Origin: Escarpia spicata
Taxonomy: Eukaryota; Annelida; Polychaeta; Sabellida; Siboglinidae
Assembly (NCBI GenBank): GCA_963995525.1
Contig: OZ023210.1
Coordinates: 1,276,482 to 1,340,481 of the forward strand
Reading direction: 5' to 3'
Length of the DNA: 64,000 bases
A program made the translations under genes and the position numbers. Below, piece after piece: positions 1-11,365 of the stretch. Each line of letters begins with the position of its first letter. Positions within the stretch are counted from its first letter, which is position 1. The notes beneath the pieces are model-generated. The model did not search any database, had not been told where the DNA came from, and saw only the letters and a list, made by a program, of their open reading frames with translations.

Positions 1-1289
1 TATCATACAACAGAGTATATGACGTAAAACACATCATGCATGCATATCTTATACACACACATTGTATACGAGATCTAATAAGATTATAAAATGGATAATT
101 TAACTTGATATTAAATAGCAAAATCTAGACATTACACAAACCCGATATTTTAATGTACTTTGTATTCACATTTGATATATGTACAAGTTCATTTTATATC
201 TATAAATTAAATAAATCAAATAAGTAATATTCAGTTTATTCTATGTGTAAATCTGTGTTGTCATGTTAGCACCATGAACACTCCAGGTGTCTATTTTGGG
301 CGGTATCGTATTCTCTAATCTCTACACATTAATATTGCAGCACTGGAATGCCGTATTAAGGCAGCCGCATAGTCTTGAATGAATAAGATCATTACCGTGA
401 CCAAGAAGCCTGTGTAAATGTTAGCATCAAGTATTGATGGCAGAATGACAGTAGCCTCTTCAGATGGATATCCCTGATGCTGTTTCATGCCTGACAGCCT
501 CTCCTCTCCCAGACACTAGGGCTGGGGCTGATTCAGTTATTGCAGCCCAGGCTACAGTATGACAACATGGCTGATGATAATGTTCCGCATGGCCGACTCC
601 TCTGACAGCCTGGTCCAGAGTCTGACTCGGTGGCTCTGAGGTGATGGAGTAGATGCCTAGACTTGGTGGTGCATCAACCAAAGCTACACAAGATGTCTTT
701 CTCATTACGCTGGGTCTGGCAAGTTGGATGCACACAACACCAATATTTATTTGTTTATTATAATTTGTTTATGCCAAAATTATAATGTCAATTCCATGCC
801 TGCCATTTATGTCCGATCATTTGGAGTTTTTCAGAAATCACTTGATCATACAGTGTGATGTGTCCTTTACTATATGCTCTGTATGAAAGGGAAACCATTT
901 GCATGTGAAAGTGCGCATAGTATATTAAAACATGTCATCACATCAAGTTCCATGTCTGATATCTATGTTTGTTTGTTTGTGCTCCACATGATGGGTGAGG
1001 CACTGGACAATTACACCCCCCCCCCCTCCACAGACACCCCCACCCCCACCAGATACCCCAGGGAGAGTGATTACCAGGACATTCAACAAAGAGTTCTGAG
1101 ATCAAAGTCTTGTCTACACCTAATTAGTAAGACTCCAGGGAATGGAGATCAAGACACCTGAGTTGATGGTTACATCATCTCTACTGGCAGATACCACAGT
1201 TTCATTACACAAATAGACACCCAGGTGTCTTCTCCCCTCAAACCCCCAACCCCTCTTCTACACCCCCCCCCCCTACCCCCTCCCACAGT
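1..1289. other. Non-coding, no gene recognised
   Basis: AT-rich, CpG-poor sequence with only short open frames that look like nothing known. Two uninterrupted C tracts stand out, about 11 C at 1016-1026 and about 11 C at 1263-1273. The second lies directly beside the truncated 5' end of the LINE copy that follows. Confidence 0.6.
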
Positions 1290-1305
1290 GTCCAGAGTAG
1301 GACAG

Positions 1306-2457
1306 GGTTTAATAGCGAGGTCATGCTTAACAAATATGTTATGTTTTTTGGAAGACATCACTAGGTGGGTAGATGAGGGATCATCAGTAGATATCATCTA
1401 TTTAGATTTTCAAAAAGCTTTCGACAAAGTACCACATCAAAGATTACTCCTTAAGCTAAAGGCCCATGGCATAGGAAATGGTATAATAAACTGGATAGAA
1501 AAATGGCTGAATGACAGAAGACAACGTGTAGTAGTTGATGGGGAGGCTTCAAACTGGAAATCGGTATTGAGTGGGGTACCACAGGGATCAGTACTAGGAC
1601 CTATATTATTCTTAATATATATCAACGATTTGGACGATGATATAACAAGCAAGGTGTTAAAATTTGCGGATGATACAAAAGTGTTTAGAAGGATTAAAAG
1701 TGATGGAGACAGACAGCATTTACAAGATGATCTTGATAGGTTGATCAAATGGTCTGAAAAGTGGCAAATGCTGTTCAATTTTGGGAAATGTAAATGCCTC
1801 CACACAGGTCATGGGAATGAAGAGGTAAAATATAAAATGGGGGGGTACTGTTCTAAGTACTACTGTAAAAGAAAAGGACTTAGGGTTAACCATTAGTGCT
1901 GATATGAAGGTTTCAGAGCAGTGCGGAATTGCAGCGTCAAAGGGAAATCAAATCCTTGGATTAATTAGGCGAAATATAGCGTATAAGAAAAAAGAATTAA
2001 TAGTACCGCTGTACAAAACAATAGTGAGGCCTCATTTAGAATATTGTATACAAGCATGGAGGCCATATCGCAAGAAGGACATAGATATGCTAGAAAGAGT
2101 ATCTTGATACCAAATCTGAGGGATCTTAGTTACGAAATACGCCTAAAAGAATGTGGTTTAACAACACTAGAGACCAGGAGATTGAGAGGAGATCACATAG
2201 AAGTGTTTAAAATATTGAATGGTTATGAAAATATTGATAGAAACATTTTTTTCTCAGTTAAGAAAGATAGAAGGACCAGAGGACATGAAGCTACATTAGT
2301 AAAGGAGCAGTGTAGATTAGATATAAGAAAGTTCTCATTCTCACAAAGGACTGTAAATGAATGGAACATATTATCTCCTGATTGTGTTGGTGCTAGTAGC
2401 GTGAATATGTTTAAAAATAAAATCGACACACACCTTAAAAAGGCGGGATACATGTAG
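1306..2457 (+). pseudogene. Reverse transcriptase of LINE, frame-broken
   Basis: Reverse transcriptase would copy the element's own RNA at a nicked chromosomal site. The palm motifs are readable: YLDFQKAFDKVPH (motif A, with catalytic Asp), SGVPQGSVLGP (motif B) and FADD (motif C, at 1663-1674, with the catalytic Asp pair). The thumb and C-terminal region continues with LEYCIQAWRPYRKKDID and ends near NMFKNKIDTHLKKAGYM. The frame is broken twice. A shift occurs at a run of seven G near 1839-1845, after which coding continues in another frame from about 1846. A second break near 2096-2110 combines loss of several codons with a frame change. The finger subdomain start and everything upstream are missing. 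The copy is therefore dead. Similarity to known LINE proteins is strong over the whole length, so only the exact clade is in doubt. Confidence 0.85.
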
Positions 2458-2506
2458 ATAAAAAGTATTGGACTCTCGATAAGCCAAAAGGCTTCCTTGT
2501 CCAACT

Positions 2507-2533
2507 GCCATCCAGAGTAATTTTCTGGATGGC
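2507..2533 (+). other. LINE 3' UTR stem-loop
   Basis: GCCATCCAGA and TCTGGATGGC form a perfect 10-bp stem around a 7-nt loop. A smaller hairpin (AAGCC, AAAA, GGCTT) lies at 2481-2494. Both precede the terminal short direct repeat. In several LINE clades a 3' stem-loop is the recognition signal for the element's reverse transcriptase; that role here is inferred. Confidence 0.65.
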
Positions 2534-2556
2534 AATCTTGTTAAATCTTGTTAAAT

Positions 2557-3426
2557 AGCTAATGCCATCAATTAATCACATTGTTTAGTAATCAGCCAAC
2601 TTGTCCTCACCCTTGTAATCCCCTGACACTTGACCTGTAAAACCATCTCTCAGTCACCCTGGGTAAACTAACAACCCACTTGATGTAAACAACACAAGTA
2701 AATAGATCACACACATACAACTCAATCTGGAGGTTTTGTAATGAAGCTCCTCCCACAAGTTAGTTACCTACTCCGTAGGTCTCTCGTCCAATCATGTGTG
2801 ACCACTGGCTATATAAAGAATAAAACACATGGCGGAAAAAACAACTTCAACAGTGAGAAACAAAAACAAAACTACCAGAAAGAAAAGAAAAACAAGAATA
2901 ATAAAAAATTCAAGAATCAGAAGACTACAAAAATGGGACAGAGAAATGCAAGAATTATGAGAGACAACGACACATTACTGGACCAAACGAATGACTTTAG
3001 CCAACATGACCCAAACTGACACACATCCCTTCCTGTCAGGGCTGTACTTCTCACCCTGGGGGAGAGGGGTCTACTACACCCAATTGGGGACACTAGGGAT
3101 TATAAGGCAACAAATAAGGGACTGCAGCAGCAGCCCAATTAGTCCATGTCCCTGTTCTGCACCCATGGGCTTGGGTGTGGATAGAAGCCAACAGAGACAC
3201 CATGGTCTCCTATCACTGGAGCATGGCTTCTCTTTTATGTGGAACATACTTGTGGTGTACAAATAAATGCTGCCAATAAAGGGTGGTGTGCCCTGGTAGT
3301 GACACAGGGTAGATAGGCTGTGGTTGGGGGTTATATAGTGTCTGTGGGTTATCATACCCAAGGGACAAGGGAATGTGGGTATCAGTTTAATCAGTCCGAC
3401 TAGTTAGCTCTGACTTGCAATGTCTG
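2557..3426. other. Non-coding, no gene recognised
   Basis: Contains an A-rich stretch (2830-2930) downstream of a TATATAAAG string at 2810-2818. A short basic open frame begins at 2829, but it sits too close to the TATA-like string to be its transcript and stops after 43 codons. Nothing else is recognisable. Confidence 0.5.
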
Positions 3427-3543
3427 TTAATTAATGCATTCACCATAACTTAATTAATGCATTCACCATAACTTAATTAATGCATTCACCATAACTTAAT
3501 TAATGCATTCACCATAACTTAATTAATGCATTCACCATAACGT
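3427..3543. repeat. 23-bp tandem repeat, 5 copies
   Basis: About five nearly perfect copies of a 23-bp AT-rich unit. It contains TTAATTAATG followed by CATTCACCATAAC. Copies start at 3427, 3450 and every 23 bp after that. Confidence 0.9.
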
Positions 3544-6500
3544 TATTTATCATATTCACGTAATGTATATAAACATTTATGCCTCTAGCATCAATTGTCT
3601 GAAGCAAGATATGTCAGTTATAGAAATTTACTTACCTGTGATTCATATGATTTACCGATTCATACACACAACCTAAACAATTCCAGATGTTGTTGATAAA
3701 ATGTTAACAGCTGACTTCATTGGCTGCATCTCTGTGTTTATTAGTTAACATTTTCAGTATGACTTTATATTATATTCACATAGTTGCTACAGACAGTTAG
3801 GGTGCCATAATCAGTATACCAGGTCATTTGCTGACAAGCCAGATATGGCCGGGGAACACATCAATTTACAAGATACTCATTTTGGTGTCTACCAGAATTC
3901 TGAAACATTGGGACAATGTACAATGTCTAAATCCCCCCTTCCCCATATATTTATCACCCCACCACCTAAACCCTGGGGTGTCTAGTCTTCCTATTCCATC
4001 ATAAACCACAAATCACTGGTTCTTCATTATTGCACTACACAAATATAGACCTGAACTTTGTACCAGTGAACCCCATCAACTAGTGACATTTTGGAAGTGG
4101 ATTCCTTCTAGTTCTGGGTTTAAGGTATTTTAGCTGTATATCAGCTGATTTGATTATTTTTTCTGACTGAACAAAATAACTAACATCCCTGTTCCTTTGC
4201 ATTCCATGCTTCTTGCAGATATTCATGACATTATGACAACTGCATTTGTTGTGATTTAAAATATTATTATTTGTTGAGGAGTTCATCAGGTGTTGGAGTT
4301 CAACTGTGACTTGTTGAAACATCAGCAAAATGCACTTTACAATTAAAATCACATTGCAATTGGTTATGGCACAAGTGTCCAGTACAGCCATCTAGTGTGT
4401 GCTGTACCAGAAAGTGATCCAGCCATACCAGAACACAAACATGCCTCACTGGTTCACTGGCTGATTGACCATGTATTTAATTACACTGGATCACAGGCAA
4501 TTAGACATGAATAGAGAAAACACAACATCAAAGAAATTAATACTTAGGGACAAGGTTTAACACATATTTCTTGTTTGTGTTGCTGTCAACACCTATCAGG
4601 ATCGGAAACATCATCTGCTGGATGAATGCCAAACCCAAAAAGACCACAAGGCACCTAGTTCAGCCCTGTACAATGATTTCAATAAGTGCAAGGCCTACTA
4701 TAAACCAGTGTGGTCTCCATCTAACTAACCATAATTGACTGTCTGACCTTGTTCCGGTATATTCCAGGAACCAACTCCCACACATTATAAAAAAGATTGA
4801 TGGAGTGACTGGCCAATATAGTATAAACATAGAATGATGCAGTTGAATCTGTTCATAAGAAACTGATTGAAGTCAGGTGATCTTGCTGTGCTGGCCTCTG
4901 AAATCTTTCTTCATGAATTCAGTCTGATCAAGGGCATTTAAATAAAATATGAATAAGCTCCAAACTTAAATAAATGTCCGTAGTAAGCAGTACTATAACT
5001 ACAGCCTGGGCCCCCTGACACCACCCACTGGTGGCTCAAGAGATACAGACACTGAGGGAGGTTTTTCTCTAATTTTGTTTTTCAAAAAATAAATGATAGA
5101 ATTTAACAATTTGTCCATCAGTTGAAACAATTGTGTCAGTATTGTGTAAGATAGAGAAGAATCTGACTTTTGTTTTTGTTTTTTTACGAGAAACAGCTGA
5201 TTGGTGGAGAGATAGAGATTATTAGAAACAATGTGAAAGAGAGAAGGAAGGAACTAAGGAGGAGTTGTGGAGAGGATATGGGGAAGGAAAGAGAAATGGA
5301 GAGGAGGAGAGAAGAGAAGAAAACTGGGAAGAGAATGCCTGTCATCCTTGGTTTCCATTGACACTGTCTCCTATGTGCTATGGGTGTCACATTCCCCTGT
5401 CAGTGCCACCCACCCCCCACACACACAACCCTGCCACACCCACCCAGACAAACCTTCCTTGTACAAAAACTTCTTGGCTCTGTGAGCATAGCAGACATGA
5501 CGCTTGTAGAGAACCAACACTTAGAGAACAACTCTAATGACCACTTGGCACTCACAGCACTGTTACACATGTCCACACCTCTGAGCCATGACCTCCATGA
5601 CCTGGCTGGTCAGTGTCAGTTTAGCTACATGTGTAAACAGCTAATTATATCTGGATAATTAGCCTCTTGGGCTTTGTCCATGAGTTCTTGTAGCACTGGA
5701 TTCACCTTGAACCACAAGAAGCTTGGAATGTGGTCAAAGCAACAGGTGTCTGTGACATCTGTACACTGCCAGCAAGGTGGCTGGGGGTAGGGGTGGAGGT
5801 GTGGGGGGTAACTCTGGACACTGACAGAAGACAGATCCAGTCAGGAGTACACAGAACAAAACCTAACCTACTTCTGTATAAACTACTTATGTAAGTAGCA
5901 ACATTGAAACACAATCTTGTCCTTTGCCCAGCCGTCTGAAGTCGGAACATAGTCGGGAGAAACACATAGAAAACTTCTTAATTAATACAACACTACAAAC
6001 TTATATGTTAATTTTGTATGTAAAGTTAAATAGAGAGACTATGGTTGTGATGTTACTGGGTAATAACGCATGAACCATGTTTACCAGAAGTAAACACAAG
6101 AGGCTACATTAAACATTATACAGCTACAACCCTATTTTAAATGTAACTTATCATTTTATTTTTTAGACTTGACATTTTATATATTATACCTGAGATATAT
6201 TTTCAACGCCACTACAAATGTATGATTGACAAAAGTATAAATGGTAACAGCCAGCGATGATAACAAATCACAAACTGCAGCTTTACTAGTCCTCGTCACA
6301 GATCCACGCAGTCGACACATCTGCACATTAGAGGGACATTTATCAAAACAAAAACATATGTAACTTAAAAGTGATCCACGAGACCCTACGCAAGCTTATG
6401 GAACGAAAACATTGCTCCAGGGAACTCCGAGCCCAGTGAGAAACAGGAGCAAACAGCACTCTGAAACTGCAACAAGAAATATTGAGTGATATTTTAATTA

Positions 6501-6846
6501 CACATGTTCCATTAGTGAGTGATTAGTTGTAGCTCAAGTGACCAAACCTGCTCTCAGATTCCTTCAGGATGTTAGGGTTTACTGATGTTAGTTCACCAGA
6601 CCTGGTTCCCGTGAACCTATCACTGGCTCCAGGGTTTAACTGGCCTGACTTGCACTGCATACGATTGTGGGGACATCCTGCAGAATATGTATAAGTATTA
6701 CAGGTCATCAGTTAATGGACTTCTTAAGGCACACCGGAAGTCATGGTAGAATACCCAGGGACAATTTAGGGACCTGCTTCCTTAACGCTATGTCTGGTCA
6801 TTGTTTAAAGTTTGCAGTAAACCAGATATAATACTAAGGCAGTGTC
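3544..6846. other. Non-coding, no gene recognised
   Basis: CpG-poor unique-looking sequence. It holds a purine-rich (GGA/GAA) stretch at about 5203-5337 followed by a C-rich stretch at about 5401-5455. Open frames here are short and resemble nothing known. Confidence 0.5.
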
Positions 6847-7299
6847 ACAGGAGGAGTACACTTGCTCCACAGGAGGAGTACACTTGCTCCACAGCAGGAG
6901 TACACTTGCTCACACTTGCTCCACAGGAGGAGTACATTTGCTCACACTTGCTCCACAGGAGGAATACACTTGCTCACACTTGCTCCACAGGAGGAGTACA
7001 CTTGCTCACACTTGCTCCACAGGAGGAATACACTTGCTCACACTAGCTCCACAGGAAGAGTACACTTGCTCACACTTGCTCCACAAGAGGAGTACACTTG
7101 CTCACACTTGCTCCACAGGAGGAGTACACTTGCTCACATTTGCTCCACAGGAGGAATACACTTGCTCACACTTGCTCCACAGGAAGAGTACACTTGCTCA
7201 CACTTGCTCCACAGGAGGATTACACTTGCTCACACTTGCTCCACAGGAGGAGTACACTTGCTCACATTTGCTCCACAGGAGGAATACACTTGCTCACAC
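6847..7299. repeat. Tandem repeat of 22- and 32-bp units
   Basis: The array begins with 22-bp units (ACAGGAGGAGTACACTTGCT plus CC). It then switches to 32-bp units that contain an extra ACACTTGCTC block. About 14 units in total, with a few substitutions such as GGAGGAATAC and GGAAGAGTAC. Three forward frames stay open through it, giving spurious peptides rich in Thr-Cys-Ser and His-Leu-Leu. Confidence 0.9.
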
Positions 7300-8760
7300 T
7301 TTTTAAATTAAAGTCCATATTTAACATTCAATTAGGGTAAGTTAGTGCATCTCTGGTCATGATATATGGAGACATTTTCCATATCAAATGTTAATGTTTC
7401 ATGTGTGCTGTGTCTTTCAGCCTGTCTTCCTTGAGATTTAAGTGCTATAAAAGTTAACGACTTTACTGTTATTATAGTAAGTCATTGAAGAATTGAGGGG
7501 CCAAATAAAGCCAGTCATTTGATAGAAGCTGCTGGTAGTCTAGGATTTTATTTAACTCTGAAAAAATAGGATTACAGAAAATTATATACAAGTTGGCGTG
7601 TTGACTACATATGAAAATTTTAATTAATTTAAGTGACAATTTTTTTATTTTATATGTTCATTCTAGGAAGTGGATTCTTGCTGCCCTGTTCAACATGATC
7701 ATCTGCAGAAGGTTCATTACTGTTTTTTTCTGAGTCTCCCAGCCCTAGATTCAGTCACTCGGCAGACTCTCCTCATTGGGGGGTGATTTGCTGTAGGCCC
7801 TTAAGTGGACCTGACAGCCACTTAGCAACACTTGGGGTGATCTCATCTGGGTTTGTGCCCTACTGGGGAAGATGCCCTTCCTAGTCTCCTAGGAAGGGAT
7901 CAGCTAGATCCCAGCACAGCAATGTGGGAGAAACACAAAGTTGTACTGAATCCAGTGTCCACTCAAAAGAATGACCATTGGTCAATGGTTGGTCAGTCTA
8001 CAGCTGGGAAACACCAACCTCACCAGTATTCCAATACCAGGATATAGTCCTAGTCTGTTTGTGGGAACTAAGAGTGCCCAGGAAGGAGATTAGTAATATG
8101 TACTTAATATATATCTATCTAATTTGAATGAAACTGAAAATAAACATCAAAGCAGGTAAATGTGTTATCATTTGTAACCAAACCACACAATAATGATTGT
8201 TTGTATAAAATGAAGAGATATCAGTTTCTATAGATCAACCAAATCACTGTGATTGATAACCTACAGATCAAGGAGTGCCTTTCAGTGCAGAATCAGGCAG
8301 GAGTATGTTTTGCTCCTTGAATTGTGTTTGTTCTAGGGGTGAGAGCTTGTTCTAGTGTCAGGAACATCTGGCAAAGTGTTTGCCTTAACCAGTCCATGTT
8401 ACAAGAATTAACTTCCAAGGAACAAAGTCTCTCTGATCCTCTGATCTTTGATAGGGAAGATGTCTCCAGGCTTTCACTTAAATTACCTGGTCTCTGTTTC
8501 CTCTCCAGCTTGGTAGCAGTTCCAAAGTTTTTACACACTTGAAAACACAACTTGGCCAAGGTTTATCAAACAACAAAGTTCAACAGAATTTTGCTACTAA
8601 GAAGCAGGTTCTGTTTCAGGTTTACAAGAATTGGAACACAATTCTGAAATGGCATGCATACCTCCAGACAGGGCACATGTATAACCTCCACTGCCTTCAG
8701 GTCGCTAGTGTCAACAAACAGCCAATTATCCACTTCAGCAATGCATATTTGCATAACAGA
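7300..8760. other. Non-coding, no gene recognised
   Basis: CpG-poor sequence with no recognisable exon, RNA gene or mobile element. It includes a T-rich stretch near 7630-7660. Confidence 0.5.
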
Positions 8761-8908
8761 GTTTTTTCTTGGGGGAAAGGGAATGCATCTCTTCTGGTGA
8801 GGGAAGGGAATCAGCCCTCAAGGTGGGAATATTGGTGGGAGTTTTTTCTTGGAGAAAGGGAACGCATCCCTTCTGGTGAGGGAAGGGAATCAGCCCTCAA
8901 GGTAGGAA
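8761..8908. repeat. 80-bp direct duplication
   Basis: Two copies of an approximately 80-bp segment begin with GTTTTTTCTTGG at 8761 and 8841. Both contain CTGGTGAGGGAAGGGAATCA and differ at a few positions. Confidence 0.85.
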
Positions 8909-10160
8909 CATACATATGATGCTAGCTGAAATAACGTGTCTAGACATCACTATTTCTAGAAGCTTGTATCGAGTACTTAAAACAACATCTTCAGGTCTGG
9001 CTGAAGAGGTTGTTGCTGTGCATGCGTCAGGTGGAAAAGTTCCTCTGACAGTCTAATAAAGCTCACTGATGGAACAGCTGAAGTTTGAGATGAAGATGCA
9101 GAGACAGGGAGTGTGAGAGAAGCTGAGTGGTCCAGTGTGCACACGAGGCAGTGCGAAACTGTTGGTAATGTTTTGTTACATGACGATCAGGAACCATGTT
9201 CCAGTGGTACACATGTCCTCTAATTCACACACTTGTACATTCACCTCAGTATAATCATTATAATTAATTCACAGTAAAACAATATGGAAATATTACAGTC
9301 AACAATCACATTCAAATATAAACAATTTATGTTAGTGCAGTTGGAAAGTGGTGACTAAATACAGTATCAAGCTGTAGTCAGGTATAACATTTCAACTTGT
9401 TACACTTCCTGCCCGGGGTAGGCACCTGGCTGACTGTTTCAGGAAACTGGCATGTCTAATGAGCACGTTTCACCCCTGGTTTTTTTATTCTCCCTAAACT
9501 GCAGTACCCTACTACCCCACTAACATATGGCCCAGTAACGCAACCTACAAGCCCACAGGTGATTCACCCTTCAACCCTTCCACCTGAGCCACTGGTGCCC
9601 CAAACCATCATGACAACAAAATATTTGTGATAACACAAATGAACAAAATGAAATACACAAGAGACATACAGTGTTGCATCACATTCAAACAGCCCTCTGT
9701 GTGGGGGGTTAGAGGCCAAAGGGGTACAGGGAACTACAGACGAAGGTACTAAGTAAGGTGATACTATTATCCCTTCAACAGAACTGATATATCTGTCCAG
9801 AGGATTGACTGAGTGTGGGAAACAAGGCTACTATGACCAGGCCGGGGTCAATTGGTTAAGTAAGCAACCCCCTTTCACAGTGTTACTGAGTGTGTGAATA
9901 TAGCCCGGGGACTTACAAACTACAGCAGATTGTGCAACAGTGTACCCCTCTTAATAATGAGATTGTAAGGAAATAACTTTAAACACATACATGGTTTAAC
10001 TGCAAAATATTATGGGTAAATTACAAATACGGAAGGGTAAATAACAATAGTAACATATCTGTTTATCACAACAGTTTCCTATGTTCTAGTTCCAAAGGGT
10101 GATCAAGGAAATCATATACGGAGCTGGTGGGAGTTGTGTCTTTTTCATAACTCGATACAA
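8909..10160. other. Non-coding, no gene recognised
   Basis: CpG-poor sequence. No exon, RNA gene or mobile element recognised. Confidence 0.5.
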
Positions 10161-11365
10161 GATACAGTACTGTGACAACTATTACTCAGTACACTCTGGG
10201 CAAGATACAGTACTGTGATAACTATTACTCAGTACACTCTGGGCAAGATACAGTACTGTGATAACTATTACTCAGTACACTCTGGGCAAGATACAGTACT
10301 GTGACAACTATTACTCAGTTCACTCTGTGCAAGATACAGTACTGTGACAACTATTACTCAGTTCACTCTGTGCAAGATACAGTACTGTGACAACTATTAC
10401 TCAGTACACTCTGGGCAAGATACAGTACTGTGACAACTATTACTCAGTTCACTCTGTGCAAGATACAGTACTGTGACAACTATTACTCAGTTCACTCTGG
10501 GCAAGATACAGTACTGTGACAACTATTACTCAGTACATTCTGGGCAATATACAGTACTGTGACAACTAATAGTCAGTTCACTCTGGGCAAGATACAGTAC
10601 TGTGACAACTATTACTCAGTTCACTCTGGGCAAGATACAGTACTGTGACAACTATTACTCAGTACATTCTGGGCAAGATACAGTACTGTGACAACTATTA
10701 CTCAGTACACTCTGGGCAAGATACAGTACTGTGACAACTATTACTCAGAACACTCTGGGCAAGATACAGTACTACGACAACTATTACTCAGTACACTCTG
10801 GGCAAGTTACAGTACTGTGACAACTATTACTCAGTTCACTCTGGGCAAGATACAGTACTGTGACAACTATTACTCAGTACACTCTGGGCAAGATACAGTA
10901 CTGTGACAACTATTACTCAGTTCACTCTGTGCAAGATACAGTACTATGACAACTATTACTCAGTACACTCTGGGCAAGATACTGTACTGTGACAACTATT
11001 ACTCAGTTCACTCTGGGCAAGATACAGTACTCTGACAACTATTACTCAGTACACTCTGGGCAAGATACAGTACTGTGACAACTATTACTCAGTTCACTCT
11101 GGGCAAGATACAGTACTGTGACAACTATTACTCAGTACACTCTGGGCAAGATACAGTACTGTGACAACTATTACTCAGTTCACTCTGTGCAAGATACAGT
11201 ACTATGACAACTATTACTCAGTACACTCTGGGCAAGATACTGTACTGTGACAACTATTACTCAGTTCACTCTGGGCAAGATACAGTACTGTGACAACTAT
11301 TACTCAGTACACTCTTGGCAAGATACAATACTGTGACAACTATTACCCAGTACATCCTGTGCAAG
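10161..11365. repeat. 43-bp tandem repeat, about 28 copies
   Basis: The unit begins GATACAGTACTGTGACAACT and ends CACTCTGGGCAA. Copies start at 10161, 10204, 10247 and every 43 bp after that. Recurrent variants are TACACTCTGGG versus TTCACTCTGTG and GACAAC versus GATAAC. Adjacent variants recur in blocks, which suggests expansion by multi-unit duplication. Because 43 is not a multiple of 3 the open frames here have no meaning. Confidence 0.95.

Larger units (their letters stand above)
1290..2556 (+). mobile_element. 5'-truncated APE-type LINE copy (Jockey/CR1 group)
   Basis: This is a non-LTR retrotransposon fragment. It starts abruptly inside the reverse transcriptase domain just after a C-rich tract, which is the usual outcome of incomplete target-primed reverse transcription. 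The 3' part carries the end of the reverse transcriptase frame (stop at about 2455-2457), a short 3' UTR with two hairpins (2481-2494 and 2507-2533), and a terminal 10-bp direct repeat (unit AATCTTGTTA) over 2534-2555. Hairpin plus short terminal repeat is typical of CR1/L2-like LINE ends. No endonuclease or ORF1 region is visible. No target-site duplication was identified. The group assignment is from general resemblance only. Confidence 0.8.

Noticed and set aside
2810..2960. TATA box followed by a small basic protein frame starting at 2829
   Set aside because: The ATG is only about 10 bp past the TATA-like string, so a normal start site would lie downstream of it. The frame stops after 43 codons and the region is simply A-rich.
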